A DNA stretch of 16,622 bases from an uncultured Collinsella sp. GTDB lineage: Bacteria > Actinomycetota > Coriobacteriia > Coriobacteriales > Coriobacteriaceae. The DNA is taken from contig CABQXG010000006.1 of assembly GCA_902468045.1 (NCBI GenBank), forward strand, positions 1-16,622. The letters are read 5' to 3'. The notes under the pieces are model-generated. The model was not told the origin of the DNA. It did no database searches and saw nothing but the letters and a program-made list of their open reading frames with translations. Shown one piece after another: positions 6,149 to 12,986 of this stretch; positions within the stretch are counted from its first letter, which is position 1, and the number at the start of each line of letters is the position of its first letter. The translations under genes and the position numbers were made by a program.

Positions 6149-7315
6149 TTAGGCGGCGATGTACTTGCCGTCCTGAATCACATAGGCCGTAGCGGGCTTT
6201 GCGACCTGGCCCTCGTCGTTCCACGTGAGCTCACCCGTCAGGCCCTCAATCTTGATCTTGCGCATGGCCTTGGCAAGATCATCGGCAATGTCAGCACCAT
6301 CGGCCGTAATATCGATGCCCGCCTTGTCGATGGCCTCGGCGATGGCGTGGACACAATCGTAGGCGTCGGCGGCAAACTGGTTAGGCGTCTCGTCGTAGGC
6401 ATCCTTATAGGCCTTGACGAAGTCGGCGTTCTTCTCATCGTCGGCAGAGAACGGGGTCATGAGCAGCACCCCCTCGGCAAGAGAGGTATCGAAGCCTTCC
6501 ACAGAGAGCAAGCCATCCATGCCGTCGGTACCCATGAGCGTCATGTCGTAGCCCGTGTCCTTGGCGTTCTTGAGCAAAACGGACGCCGGCGTGTAGTAGA
6601 TCGGCGCAAAGATGAGCGTGGCGCCGGCCTCCTTGGCCTTGGTGAGCTGGTTGGTAAAGCTCGTGGAGGAATCGTCCTTAAAGGTCTCGGTATCGACGAT
6701 ATCAAGTTTGGACTCCTTGGCCTGCTCGGCAAAGGCATCGGCAACACCCGAGCTGTACGTATCGCCGGAGTTGTAGAACAGGGCGATTTTGGCATCCGCG
6801 TACTTCTCGGCCAAGAACTTCGCAGCGCTGGCGCCCATGGTGGGATCGGTGAAACAAACCTGAAAGACCGTGGTCTTATCCTTGGTGACGTCGAGCGACG
6901 AGGCCGAAGGCGTGACCATGAGCATATCGTCGGCGATCTCGCCCGAGACGGCGACGGCAGCACCGGTGGTGACCGGGCCGACGAGAGCCTGCATGCCCCA
7001 GTCGCACAGGGTATTGAAGGCGTTGATAGCCTTCTCGCCGTCAGCGACGTCATCCTCGGACTTAAGCGAGAGCTTGAGGTCCTTGGTCGAGAAATCTTTG
7101 GCGGCGAGCTTGGCACCCTTCTCGGCCGAAACGCCATAGGTTGCCGCGGCGCCGGTCAGAGGTCCGATGACACCGATCTTGAAGGTCTTGCCGTCATCGG
7201 CGGAGCCGCCCTCCGAGCCACCCGACGAGCAACCAGCGAGTGCCACGGTGCTGCCGAGCGCCGCGGCGCCGGCGAGAAAGTTCCTACGGCTGAGCGTGCT
7301 GTTGATGTTGAACAT
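6149..7315 (-). CDS. livJ: Branched-chain amino acid substrate-binding lipoprotein (copy 2)
   Basis: A 388-residue binding lipoprotein paralogous to the following gene. The N-terminus has a textbook Tat lipoprotein signal: SRRNFLAGAAALG, then LAGC with the lipid-bearing Cys at about residue 28, then a Ser/Gly-rich linker. The mature fold opens FKIGVIGPLTGAAATYG and shares the family core. The frame is open upstream to 7381, but the ATG at 7315 has AAAGGGGG 5 nt before it and puts the signal peptide at the start. It is the first gene of the liv cluster. The two copies share long blocks even at DNA level (around 6430-6490 versus 4970-5035), while the N-terminal signals and C-terminal thirds differ more, suggesting duplication with continuing gene conversion or strong constraint. 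Confidence 0.94.
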   Translation of the reverse strand: MFNINSTLSRRNFLAGAAALGSTVALAGCSSGGSEGGSADDGKTFKIGVIGPLTGAAATYGVSAEKGAKLAAKDFSTKDLKLSLKSEDDVADGEKAINAFNTLCDWGMQALVGPVTTGAAVAVSGEIADDMLMVTPSASSLDVTKDKTTVFQVCFTDPTMGASAAKFLAEKYADAKIALFYNSGDTYSSGVADAFAEQAKESKLDIVDTETFKDDSSTSFTNQLTKAKEAGATLIFAPIYYTPASVLLKNAKDTGYDMTLMGTDGMDGLLSVEGFDTSLAEGVLLMTPFSADDEKNADFVKAYKDAYDETPNQFAADAYDCVHAIAEAIDKAGIDITADGADIADDLAKAMRKIKIEGLTGELTWNDEGQVAKPATAYVIQDGKYIAA

Positions 7316-7333
7316 GGTGTCCCCCTTTTCGCT

Positions 7334-7348
7334 GGCCGCAGTGCGGCC
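7334..7348 (-). promoter_or_regulatory. Hairpin in the leader of livJ copy 2
   Basis: GGCCGC (7334-7339) and GCGGCC (7343-7348) are exact complements with a 3-nt loop, located about 20 nt upstream of the start codon and just before the AAAGGGGG ribosome-binding site. It may influence translation initiation. No promoter could be assigned confidently in the 250-nt divergent gap with hom. Confidence 0.35.
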
Positions 7349-7565
7349 GTCTTGCGGTACGGGGCAAACCTTATGGCGCAAACGTTGACAGTTTGTTACG
7401 GAGTTTCGTTTGTAGCGAGCATGTTTCCAATGTTTCCGCAGCGTTTCGGGGGTGCCGTTTTGTGCGACTCCTGTTGCCTGGCGAGCACGCGCCCTCGGTT
7501 CACGTTAGAATGCACTCAACCTTTAAGCGGTTAATCCATCCATAAGATGCACGAAGGAGCTATCT

Positions 7566-8891
7566 ATGAGCGAACCCCTGCGCACCGTGAACGTCGGCCT
7601 CATCGGTCTGGGAACCGTCGGCGGCGGCGTGGCCCGTCTGATCAAGAGCCACCACGATGAGTACCTGGCAGCCTACGGTATCGACCTTAAGCTGACCCGC
7701 GCCTGTGCGCTTGCTTGGGAGCAGGCCGAGGCGGCAGGCATTGAGCGCGAGGCCTTTACAAGCGACTGGCACGATGTCGTCACCGACCCCGCCGTCGACA
7801 TCGTCGTCGAGCTCATCGGCGGCGAGCATCCCGCAACCGAGATCTTCACCACTGCCTTTGAGCACGGCAAGCACGTCGTCTCTGCCAACAAGGCCCTGCT
7901 GGGCCGTCATGTTGAGACGCTCGCCGAGAAGGCGCGCGCGTGTGGCGTGCAGATTAAGTGCGAGGCCAGCTGCGGCGGCGGCATCCCCATCGTGAGCACG
8001 CTTGAGCATGACCTGGTGGGCAACAAGATCCTGACCATCGCCGGCATCCTTAACGGCACCACCAACTACATCCTGTCACGCATGGACGCCGAGGGCGCCG
8101 ATTACGCGCAGGCCAAGGGCTATGCCGAGGCCGACCCGTCCGCCGACGTCGACGGCTTCGACGCCGCCAGCAAGACGGCAATCCTCGCTTCCATCGGCTT
8201 TGGCACCCGCGTAACCACCGACGATGTCTACCAGCAGGGTATCCGTACCATCGGCGCCGAGGACATTGCCCAGGCCCGCGAGCTCGGCTACACCATCAAG
8301 CTGCTGGGCATCGCACGCAACACCGACGCCGGCGTCGACGTCCGCGTGCATCCCACGCTGATCCCCGCCGACCACATGCTTGCCAAGGTCAACGGCGCCA
8401 TGAACGCTGTCTACGTGGTAGGCGACGCCGTGGGCGAGACCATGTTCTACGGTGCCGGCGCAGGCTCCTTCCCCACCGCGAGCGCCGTCGTGGGCGACAT
8501 CTTGTCGCTCTCCGAGCAGATCAGCCGCGGCGTTGCTCCTCTGCCCGAGATTGAGCCCTATGGTCACAACCTCGCCTTTAAGCCCATGGACGAGCTCCAG
8601 ACCAAGTACTATGTGCGCCTGAAAGTCGCCGACCGCGTAGGCGCCCTGTCCGAGACGGTCGACATCTTTGCCAAGCACAACATCTCGATCTCGCTCATCA
8701 ACCAGGTCGAGGACGGCAAATCGGGCGTCAGCGATGCCTGCTCGGTCATCTTCCTAACGCACCGCGCGCTCGAGAAGGATATCCAGGCAGCCGCCGCCGA
8801 GCTTGCCAGCGTCGACTGCGTGGCCGAGGTCGCCAACGTCCTGCGCATCGAGGACGTCGAGGCCTGGACCGAAGGCGTTATGGCGAACTAG
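7566..8891 (+). CDS. hom: Homoserine dehydrogenase with C-terminal ACT domain
   Basis: A 441-residue cytosolic enzyme that reduces aspartate-4-semialdehyde to homoserine with NAD(P)H, the branch point toward threonine, methionine and isoleucine. It shows an N-terminal Rossmann nucleotide-binding loop GLIGLGTVGGGV (11-22), VVSANKALL in the cofactor domain, the family signature GILNGTTNYIL in the catalytic domain, and the conserved catalytic lysine at 203 (DAASKTAI). The ACT domain runs from about residue 350 (YYVRLKVADRVGALSETVDIF) to 425 and in this family usually confers threonine feedback inhibition. Length is typical of actinobacterial and Gram-positive forms. The ATG at 7566 is preceded by AAGGAG at 6 nt. 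It is divergent from the liv operon and followed by its own terminator, so it is probably monocistronic; no thrB or thrC adjoins it. Confidence 0.97.
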   Translation: MSEPLRTVNVGLIGLGTVGGGVARLIKSHHDEYLAAYGIDLKLTRACALAWEQAEAAGIEREAFTSDWHDVVTDPAVDIVVELIGGEHPATEIFTTAFEHGKHVVSANKALLGRHVETLAEKARACGVQIKCEASCGGGIPIVSTLEHDLVGNKILTIAGILNGTTNYILSRMDAEGADYAQAKGYAEADPSADVDGFDAASKTAILASIGFGTRVTTDDVYQQGIRTIGAEDIAQARELGYTIKLLGIARNTDAGVDVRVHPTLIPADHMLAKVNGAMNAVYVVGDAVGETMFYGAGAGSFPTASAVVGDILSLSEQISRGVAPLPEIEPYGHNLAFKPMDELQTKYYVRLKVADRVGALSETVDIFAKHNISISLINQVEDGKSGVSDACSVIFLTHRALEKDIQAAAAELASVDCVAEVANVLRIEDVEAWTEGVMAN

Positions 8892-8920
8892 CCCAACGCT
8901 CGCCTAGCAATACGCGCCTT

Positions 8921-8956
8921 GAGGGCTCCCGTCCGATGTGGGACGGGAGCCCTTTT
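8921..8956 (+). terminator. Terminator of hom
   Basis: GGGCTCCCGTCC (8923-8934) and GGACGGGAGCCC (8941-8952) form a perfect 12-bp stem with a 6-nt loop, followed by TTTT. It lies about 30 nt after the hom stop codon. Confidence 0.92.
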
Positions 8957-9004
8957 GTCTCCCGCCCCAAGCACAACGGCAGAGCACATTTGCGCGAGCC
9001 GCTC

Positions 9005-9033
9005 ATCGGTAACGCGGGCTACCGTTCACCGAT
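9005..9033 (+). promoter_or_regulatory. Imperfect inverted repeat upstream of the SDR gene
   Basis: ATCGGTAACG (9005-9014) pairs with CGTT-ACCGAT (9023-9033) with a single bulged C at 9027. It ends 72 nt before the start codon of the dehydrogenase. It could be a regulator-binding site or an mRNA hairpin. No clear -35/-10 pair was found beside it. Confidence 0.35.
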
Positions 9034-9105
9034 ATGCAAACGCGGCCGATTCCGGCTACCGCTACGCTGTGCTGCGAATGTCCGCCCGCGATGAGAGGAA
9101 GCACC

Positions 9106-9855
9106 ATGTTGCTCGAGGGCAAGAAAGCAATCATCACCGGAGGCACACGCGGTATCGGCTATGCCATCGCCTGCCGTTTTATCGAGGAGGGCGCCGCCGT
9201 CACCGTCTTTGGCTCGCGTCAGGAGACCGCCGATGCGGCCGTTGAGAAGCTGACAGCCGCCTATCCCGCCGCCAAGGTCTGGGGCCGCTCCTGCGACCTC
9301 ACCTCACTCGAAGCCGTGACCGAGGCCTTTACCCAGACTGCCGCCGACATGGGCGGCTTGGACACAGTCGTCAACAATGCCGGTATCTCCCAGCGCTCGC
9401 CTCTCTTGGACTACACGGCCGAGGAGTTCGCAAAGGTCATGGACCTCAACGTCGTCGCCGTCTTTAACGGCCACCAGGCGGCCGCCAAGATTATGACCGA
9501 GGCCGGCCACGGCGGCACCATCACCACCACGAGCTCGATGGTCGCCAAGTACGGTCAGCCCTCTGGCGTCGGCTACCCCACGTCCAAGTTTGCCGTCAAC
9601 GGCATGGTCCAGTCGCTCTCGCGCGAGCTCGCCCCCATGGGTATTCGCGTCAACGCCGTCGCCCCAGGCGTAACCAAGACCGACATGGTCGCCAACCTAC
9701 CCGAAGAGGTCATCAAGCCCATCATCGCCACCATTCCGCTGGGTCGCATGGGCGAGCCCGAGGACGTCGCCAACGCCTTCGTTTTCCTAGCGAGCGACAT
9801 GTCATCCTATGTCACGGGCGCCGTGCTCCCCGTCGACGGAGCCGCCCGCTCCTAA
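9106..9855 (+). CDS. Short-chain dehydrogenase/reductase (FabG-like)
   Basis: A 249-residue classical SDR oxidoreductase. It has the Rossmann motif TGGTRGIG (11-18), NNAG at 90-93, and the catalytic tetrad Asn115, Ser144, Tyr157 (YPTSK) and Lys161. The C-terminal YVTGAVLPVDGA is typical of FabG-like members. The ATG at 9106 follows AGAGGA at 6 nt; the frame is open 24 codons further upstream without family-like sequence. The substrate cannot be read from sequence: 3-oxoacyl-ACP, a sugar or polyol, or a steroid/bile acid hydroxyl are all possible, the last because gut Coriobacteriia carry such SDRs. It does not resemble the 7-beta-hydroxysteroid dehydrogenase of Collinsella as I recall it. It is not next to fatty-acid synthesis genes, which argues mildly against being the housekeeping FabG. 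Confidence 0.9.
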   Translation: MLLEGKKAIITGGTRGIGYAIACRFIEEGAAVTVFGSRQETADAAVEKLTAAYPAAKVWGRSCDLTSLEAVTEAFTQTAADMGGLDTVVNNAGISQRSPLLDYTAEEFAKVMDLNVVAVFNGHQAAAKIMTEAGHGGTITTTSSMVAKYGQPSGVGYPTSKFAVNGMVQSLSRELAPMGIRVNAVAPGVTKTDMVANLPEEVIKPIIATIPLGRMGEPEDVANAFVFLASDMSSYVTGAVLPVDGAARS

Positions 9856-9900
9856 GGAGCCACAAGCTTTGGCTTCAAGCCTCAACATAGCTCAACCAAA

Positions 9901-9939
9901 AAGGCGCGCCGTCTGAATCAACTGCAGACAGCGCGCCTT
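9901..9939. terminator. Terminator-like hairpin after the SDR gene
   Basis: AAGGCGCGC (9901-9909) pairs with GCGCGCCTT (9931-9939), and GTCTG (9911-9915) with CAGAC (9925-9929), separated by a single C/A mismatch. On the plus strand the hairpin is followed by a T/C-rich stretch rather than a clean T run. On the minus strand a TTTTT follows. It probably ends the SDR transcript and could block transcription from the right. Confidence 0.65.
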
Positions 9940-9953
9940 CTCCTGTTATGAAA

Positions 9954-10060
9954 GGGAAACTGCGCCCCGTTTCGAACGCCGATTCTGGGACACCGTTTCC
10001 GCAACGGGTCTCTCGCGGAAGCTACATCCCAATCTGGACATTCCGGGACACAGTTTCCCG
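9954..10060. repeat. GGGACAC/GTTTCCC repeat cluster
   Basis: GGGAAACTGCGCCCCG (9954-9969) and CGGGACACAGTTTCCC (10044-10059) are inverted copies with two mismatches. A third, direct copy of the right arm, TGGGACACCGTTTCC (9986-10000), lies between them. The cluster marks the left border of the lower-GC accessory region. It is non-coding and probably an extragenic repeat family. Confidence 0.65.
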
Positions 10061-10166
10061 AAGGGCGGTTTAGTCATGCCATCCTAATCAAAACGAAACT
10101 GTATAGCTCCCCTAAGATAACCAGCTCTCATGCTGGAGCAAGCGCATCAGGCAGCACGACCGCTCA

Positions 10167-10195
10167 CCGACATGCAATTTGTTGCACAGTAAAAT
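10167..10195 (+). promoter_or_regulatory. Candidate promoter of the FHA-SPFH-TIR operon
   Basis: A -35-like CCGACA (10167-10172), a 17-nt spacer and a -10 TAAAAT (10190-10195) sit 58 nt upstream of the FHA start codon. The spacer contains the inverted repeat TGCAA-TTTG-TTGCA (10173-10186), a plausible operator for a dimeric repressor. This is the best-spaced pair in the gap. Confidence 0.5.
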
Positions 10196-10253
10196 CGGCT
10201 AGTGGCACCCTTATCCTTTATTTAGCGTATAGGGTCAAGGAAGGGAGAATATC

Positions 10254-11186
10254 ATGCCAAGACGGCAAACACCGCTCGAGGTCATGTTCTCCCTGTTCAA
10301 GACTTCATTTACCCTGAGCCATCGCGCACTTGCTGAACTGTTACTATCCGATCTGCCGTTAACAAATGGACAGCCCACCGCCCAAATGGCACAGGATACC
10401 AGCTGGCTTTCGCGCACGATTGTGCACTCGCAGCCGAGCTCCCTAGAAGATCGCTACTTTGCCGACTGGTCCTGCGCATCGAATCAAATCCTGCACAAGC
10501 TACAGGAAAAAGGGTATTCGAACGCCGACATCTATACCATGATTGCGGCAGCGACTGACGCGATGGCTCAAGCGCTCAGTGCCTGTGGGCGTAATGGGCT
10601 CCTTTACCGGAACGCCGCCTCGCGCCTCGTCAGCTGCCAGCCAGACAAAGATGACAGGGCTCTTATCTCAATCACGCTCGTTGTTTCGACCGCCTGTTGG
10701 TGCGATCCGGCCCGTGCTATCGCGTACATCAGGAACCGCTTTGAATTCGCCGGGAATGCCAGGTCGTTTACCCCCTCAAGTATTTCTTTCTGTCCATGCG
10801 ATTTAAAACAAACGGGCACCGAACATGCGATCGGCCTTATCAGGATCGATAACGAACTCGTCATCGGCGGCCCTTATGTCATTGAGCCTTCTGCCATGGG
10901 CTCCATCATCGGAGCGCTCGCACTCGAAGACGGCGCTGTCACCGATGTTGGGCTGGATGTCTCCGCCAGGCATCTCCGTATCTTCGCCGAGAACAATGCT
11001 TGGTACGCACAAGACCTCGGTTCGACCAACGGCACGCATCTGATTCGAACAGCCGACAACAACGAACTCGACATCAGCTCCGGAGCGCCCGCCCAGCTGT
11101 ACCCCGGCGACATCCTGCGCCTGGGTCTCAGCACCACTTTTGCCGTCGTAGCAACGACGGCTATCTTAGCAAATCAACATTACTAA
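10254..11186 (+). CDS. FHA-domain protein with unknown N-terminal region
   Basis: A 310-residue protein with no signal peptide or membrane helix, probably cytosolic. The C-terminal part (about 205-300) is a forkhead-associated domain, a fold that binds phosphothreonine peptides. It shows VSARHLRIF (236-244, with the SxRH core), then DLGSTNGTHL (254-263, with the conserved Asn-Gly) and a closing LYPGDILRLG turn. The first strand reads IIGALALED where the family has IGR, so the arginine that normally contacts phosphate appears missing. Residues 1-195 are helical in the first half and then Cys- and Ala-rich; I do not recognise them. The ATG at 10254 follows AAGGGAG at 6 nt. It opens the five-gene accessory operon, with the SPFH gene 19 nt downstream. 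No Ser/Thr kinase or phosphatase is in the window to supply a phosphorylated partner. Confidence 0.85.
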   Translation: MPRRQTPLEVMFSLFKTSFTLSHRALAELLLSDLPLTNGQPTAQMAQDTSWLSRTIVHSQPSSLEDRYFADWSCASNQILHKLQEKGYSNADIYTMIAAATDAMAQALSACGRNGLLYRNAASRLVSCQPDKDDRALISITLVVSTACWCDPARAIAYIRNRFEFAGNARSFTPSSISFCPCDLKQTGTEHAIGLIRIDNELVIGGPYVIEPSAMGSIIGALALEDGAVTDVGLDVSARHLRIFAENNAWYAQDLGSTNGTHLIRTADNNELDISSGAPAQLYPGDILRLGLSTTFAVVATTAILANQHY

Positions 11187-11205
11187 CCATGGAAACAAGG
11201 TGACT

Positions 11206-12312
11206 ATGAGCATCACGGATGTCATCAAATATGAGGGCAATAACCAAACTTTTATCTGGAAACACCCCTCAGAAGACTTCAATACGGGCTCGCAACTCAT
11301 TGTTCACGAGACCCAAGAAGCAATTTTCTTCCTTAATGGACAGGCCCTGGATTCGTTTGGACCAGGCAGGCATGAACTTGAGACTCAAAATCTACCGTTA
11401 CTGAACGGCATTTCGAAGATAACGACCGGTGGTGTCAGCCCGTTTCACTCAGAGGTCTACTTTGTTAACCTCATCGAGCAAATGGGCATCCGCTGGGGAA
11501 CCAATTCCAAGATTCAGTTCATGGAACCGACTTATGGATTTCCGCTCTCGCTCGGGGCGTCCGGAGAGATGGCTCTTGCTGTAAAAGAGCCCCGCAGGCT
11601 CCTTCTCAAGCTTGTTGGAACCGAAGCTTTGCTCTCCCAGGACAAGCTGATCAGTTATTTCAAAGCTTTCCTGCAAACTCGAATAAAAACTCATCTTGCA
11701 CAAGTAATTACCGAACAAAAACTCTCCATTTTCGAACTTGATGCACACCTTGAAGAGTTATCCGACTCGCTTAAGAACAAGCTGCTTCCCGACTTTGCCG
11801 CATACGGTCTCTCATTAACGCAAATGCTGGTCACCGCCATCGTCAAACCCGAAGGTGATCCGGTATACGAGAAGTTTAAGGACCTCCATTTCAAGCAATA
11901 TGCCGACGTACGCGAAGCACAGATAAAACAACAGGTCAGCATTATCGAACAAGAAACTGCGGCGCAGCGCACCGTAATCTCCGCAAAAGCACGCGCAGAA
12001 AAACGGCAAATCGAGGGCTATACCTATCAACAGGAACGCAGCTTCGATGTTGCCGAAAAGATGGCCCAAAACGAAGCGACTGGCGAATACGCAAACATGG
12101 GAATTGGCCTGGGCGTAATGGCCGGTGTCGGCGGGACCATGGGGTCAGTTATGACCGATGCACTCTCACAAGCGACTGGCACGTCTGCGACGCAGCCCAT
12201 CCCTACGGATACCAATTCGCAGCAAAGTGCTGCAAAGTTCTGTTCCGAGTGTGGATATCGCTTCTCTGGAACCGAGAAGTTCTGTCCCGAATGCGGAGCA
12301 CGGAGGTCATAA
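11206..12312 (+). CDS. SPFH-domain protein with C-terminal zinc ribbon (YdjI-like)
   Basis: A 368-residue protein. Residues about 1-215 form an SPFH/band-7-type domain (VIKYEGNNQTFIWKHP, then LIVHETQEAIFFLNGQ). Then comes a long charged helix (about 225-290) rich in Glu, Gln and Lys, a Gly/Met-rich segment (297-317) and a C-terminal zinc ribbon with Cys346, Cys349, Cys360 and Cys363 in CSEC and CPEC knuckles. This matches the YdjI-like family, often mislabelled 'virion core protein'. In Bacillus subtilis, YdjI belongs to the PspA (YdjF) membrane-stress cluster. SPFH proteins oligomerise on membranes as scaffolds. I start at ATG 11206 with AAGG 5 nt before it; a GTG at 11200 is in frame. The stop overlaps the next start by 1 nt. 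No PspA gene is present here, a notable difference. Confidence 0.88.
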   Translation: MSITDVIKYEGNNQTFIWKHPSEDFNTGSQLIVHETQEAIFFLNGQALDSFGPGRHELETQNLPLLNGISKITTGGVSPFHSEVYFVNLIEQMGIRWGTNSKIQFMEPTYGFPLSLGASGEMALAVKEPRRLLLKLVGTEALLSQDKLISYFKAFLQTRIKTHLAQVITEQKLSIFELDAHLEELSDSLKNKLLPDFAAYGLSLTQMLVTAIVKPEGDPVYEKFKDLHFKQYADVREAQIKQQVSIIEQETAAQRTVISAKARAEKRQIEGYTYQQERSFDVAEKMAQNEATGEYANMGIGLGVMAGVGGTMGSVMTDALSQATGTSATQPIPTDTNSQQSAAKFCSECGYRFSGTEKFCPECGARRS

Positions 12313-12986
12313 TGAAGAACACGCAGGCATATATTGCAGCAATCCCCGTAGCCCTCTTCATAGTTATCGAAAGCGTGGCCGTACTTTTATTTGGACCCTC
12401 AACTACCTTTTGGATTGAGAGCACATTCTCTTTGGTCATGCTCGCCCTGGTGGTTTCAACCTTGTTATTTGGACCCCAAAAGAATCTTAAGATATTTGGT
12501 ATCTCAAAGATACTTGTTATTGGCGTATCGTTTACAGTCCAATTGTTGTTAGGCATGCTAGGGTCCGCGTTAAAAACAGAGGCGCTTCCAGCAATTCCAA
12601 TTCTCAGTTTTCTGCTAGCAAGCGCTGCGACAGCCACGCTCTTCGCAACAGGCGCTTCCGAATCTCGCGCATCTACTGTTGAAAACCAAGTTTCAAGCAA
12701 ATCGCAATCCATGCAGAACCTTGAACTTCAGCTAAGACTGCTTCTAGATGAATCACCTTCAGAGTTGCGCGCATCAATGACCAGCCTCTTGGAAACTTCA
12801 AGCTTTGCCGACCCCGCCAGTTGTGAAGCAAGCGCTCAAATTGAAGATGAAATATCGAGCGCACTTCGTGATCTATCGCAATCAATCGAATCAAACGATA
12901 TCGAAGGTGCGAACTCGAAAATATTGCGCATGACTTCGTTGATAAGGCAAAGAGCGGCACTGGTTAAAGCAAGCAAGGACAGCTAA
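12312..12986 (+). CDS. Four-helix membrane protein with cytosolic helical tail
   Basis: A 224-residue protein of no family I recognise. Four hydrophobic segments (about 8-28, 34-54, 64-84 and 94-113) are followed by a Ser/Glu-rich tail (115-224) with predicted helices QNLELQLRLLLDE and EISSALRDLSQSIE, probably facing the cytosol. The ATG at 12312 overlaps the SPFH stop codon (TAATG), with GGAGG 5 nt upstream. The frame is open 21 codons upstream, but that would read into the zinc ribbon of the previous gene. Its stop in turn overlaps the TIR gene by 1 nt, so the three proteins are probably made in fixed ratio. The likely job is a membrane anchor or sensor for the SPFH and TIR proteins, an inference from context only. 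Confidence 0.82.
   Translation: MKNTQAYIAAIPVALFIVIESVAVLLFGPSTTFWIESTFSLVMLALVVSTLLFGPQKNLKIFGISKILVIGVSFTVQLLLGMLGSALKTEALPAIPILSFLLASAATATLFATGASESRASTVENQVSSKSQSMQNLELQLRLLLDESPSELRASMTSLLETSSFADPASCEASAQIEDEISSALRDLSQSIESNDIEGANSKILRMTSLIRQRAALVKASKDS

Larger units (their letters stand above)
9940..10253. other. Non-coding gap before the accessory operon
   Basis: Together with 9856-9939 this is 398 bp without a gene. It contains the GGGACAC repeat cluster, a small hairpin CCAGC/GCTGG (10121-10136), a candidate promoter (10167-10195) and the ribosome-binding site AAGGGAG for the FHA gene. No small open reading frame with a convincing start was seen. Confidence 0.6.

Noticed and set aside
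7385..7511. Promoter for hom using TTGACA at 7385-7390 or TAGAAT at 7506-7511
   Set aside because: The perfect -35 box has no acceptable -10 at 16-18 nt, and the -10-like box has no -35 at the right distance, so no promoter is called.
6143..7534. A 463-codon plus-strand frame, and similar frames at 4890-5747 and 1006-1626
   Set aside because: They are antisense shadows of livJ copies 1 and 2 and livF, with low-complexity Gly/Arg/Val-rich translations and no recognisable domains.
8076..8678. A 200-codon minus-strand frame inside hom
   Set aside because: Antisense to a well-supported homoserine dehydrogenase; the translation has no family features.
9106..9855. Bile acid 7-beta-hydroxysteroid dehydrogenase of Collinsella
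   Set aside because: The sequence has an ordinary FabG-like layout and does not resemble that enzyme as I recall it. Substrate is left open.
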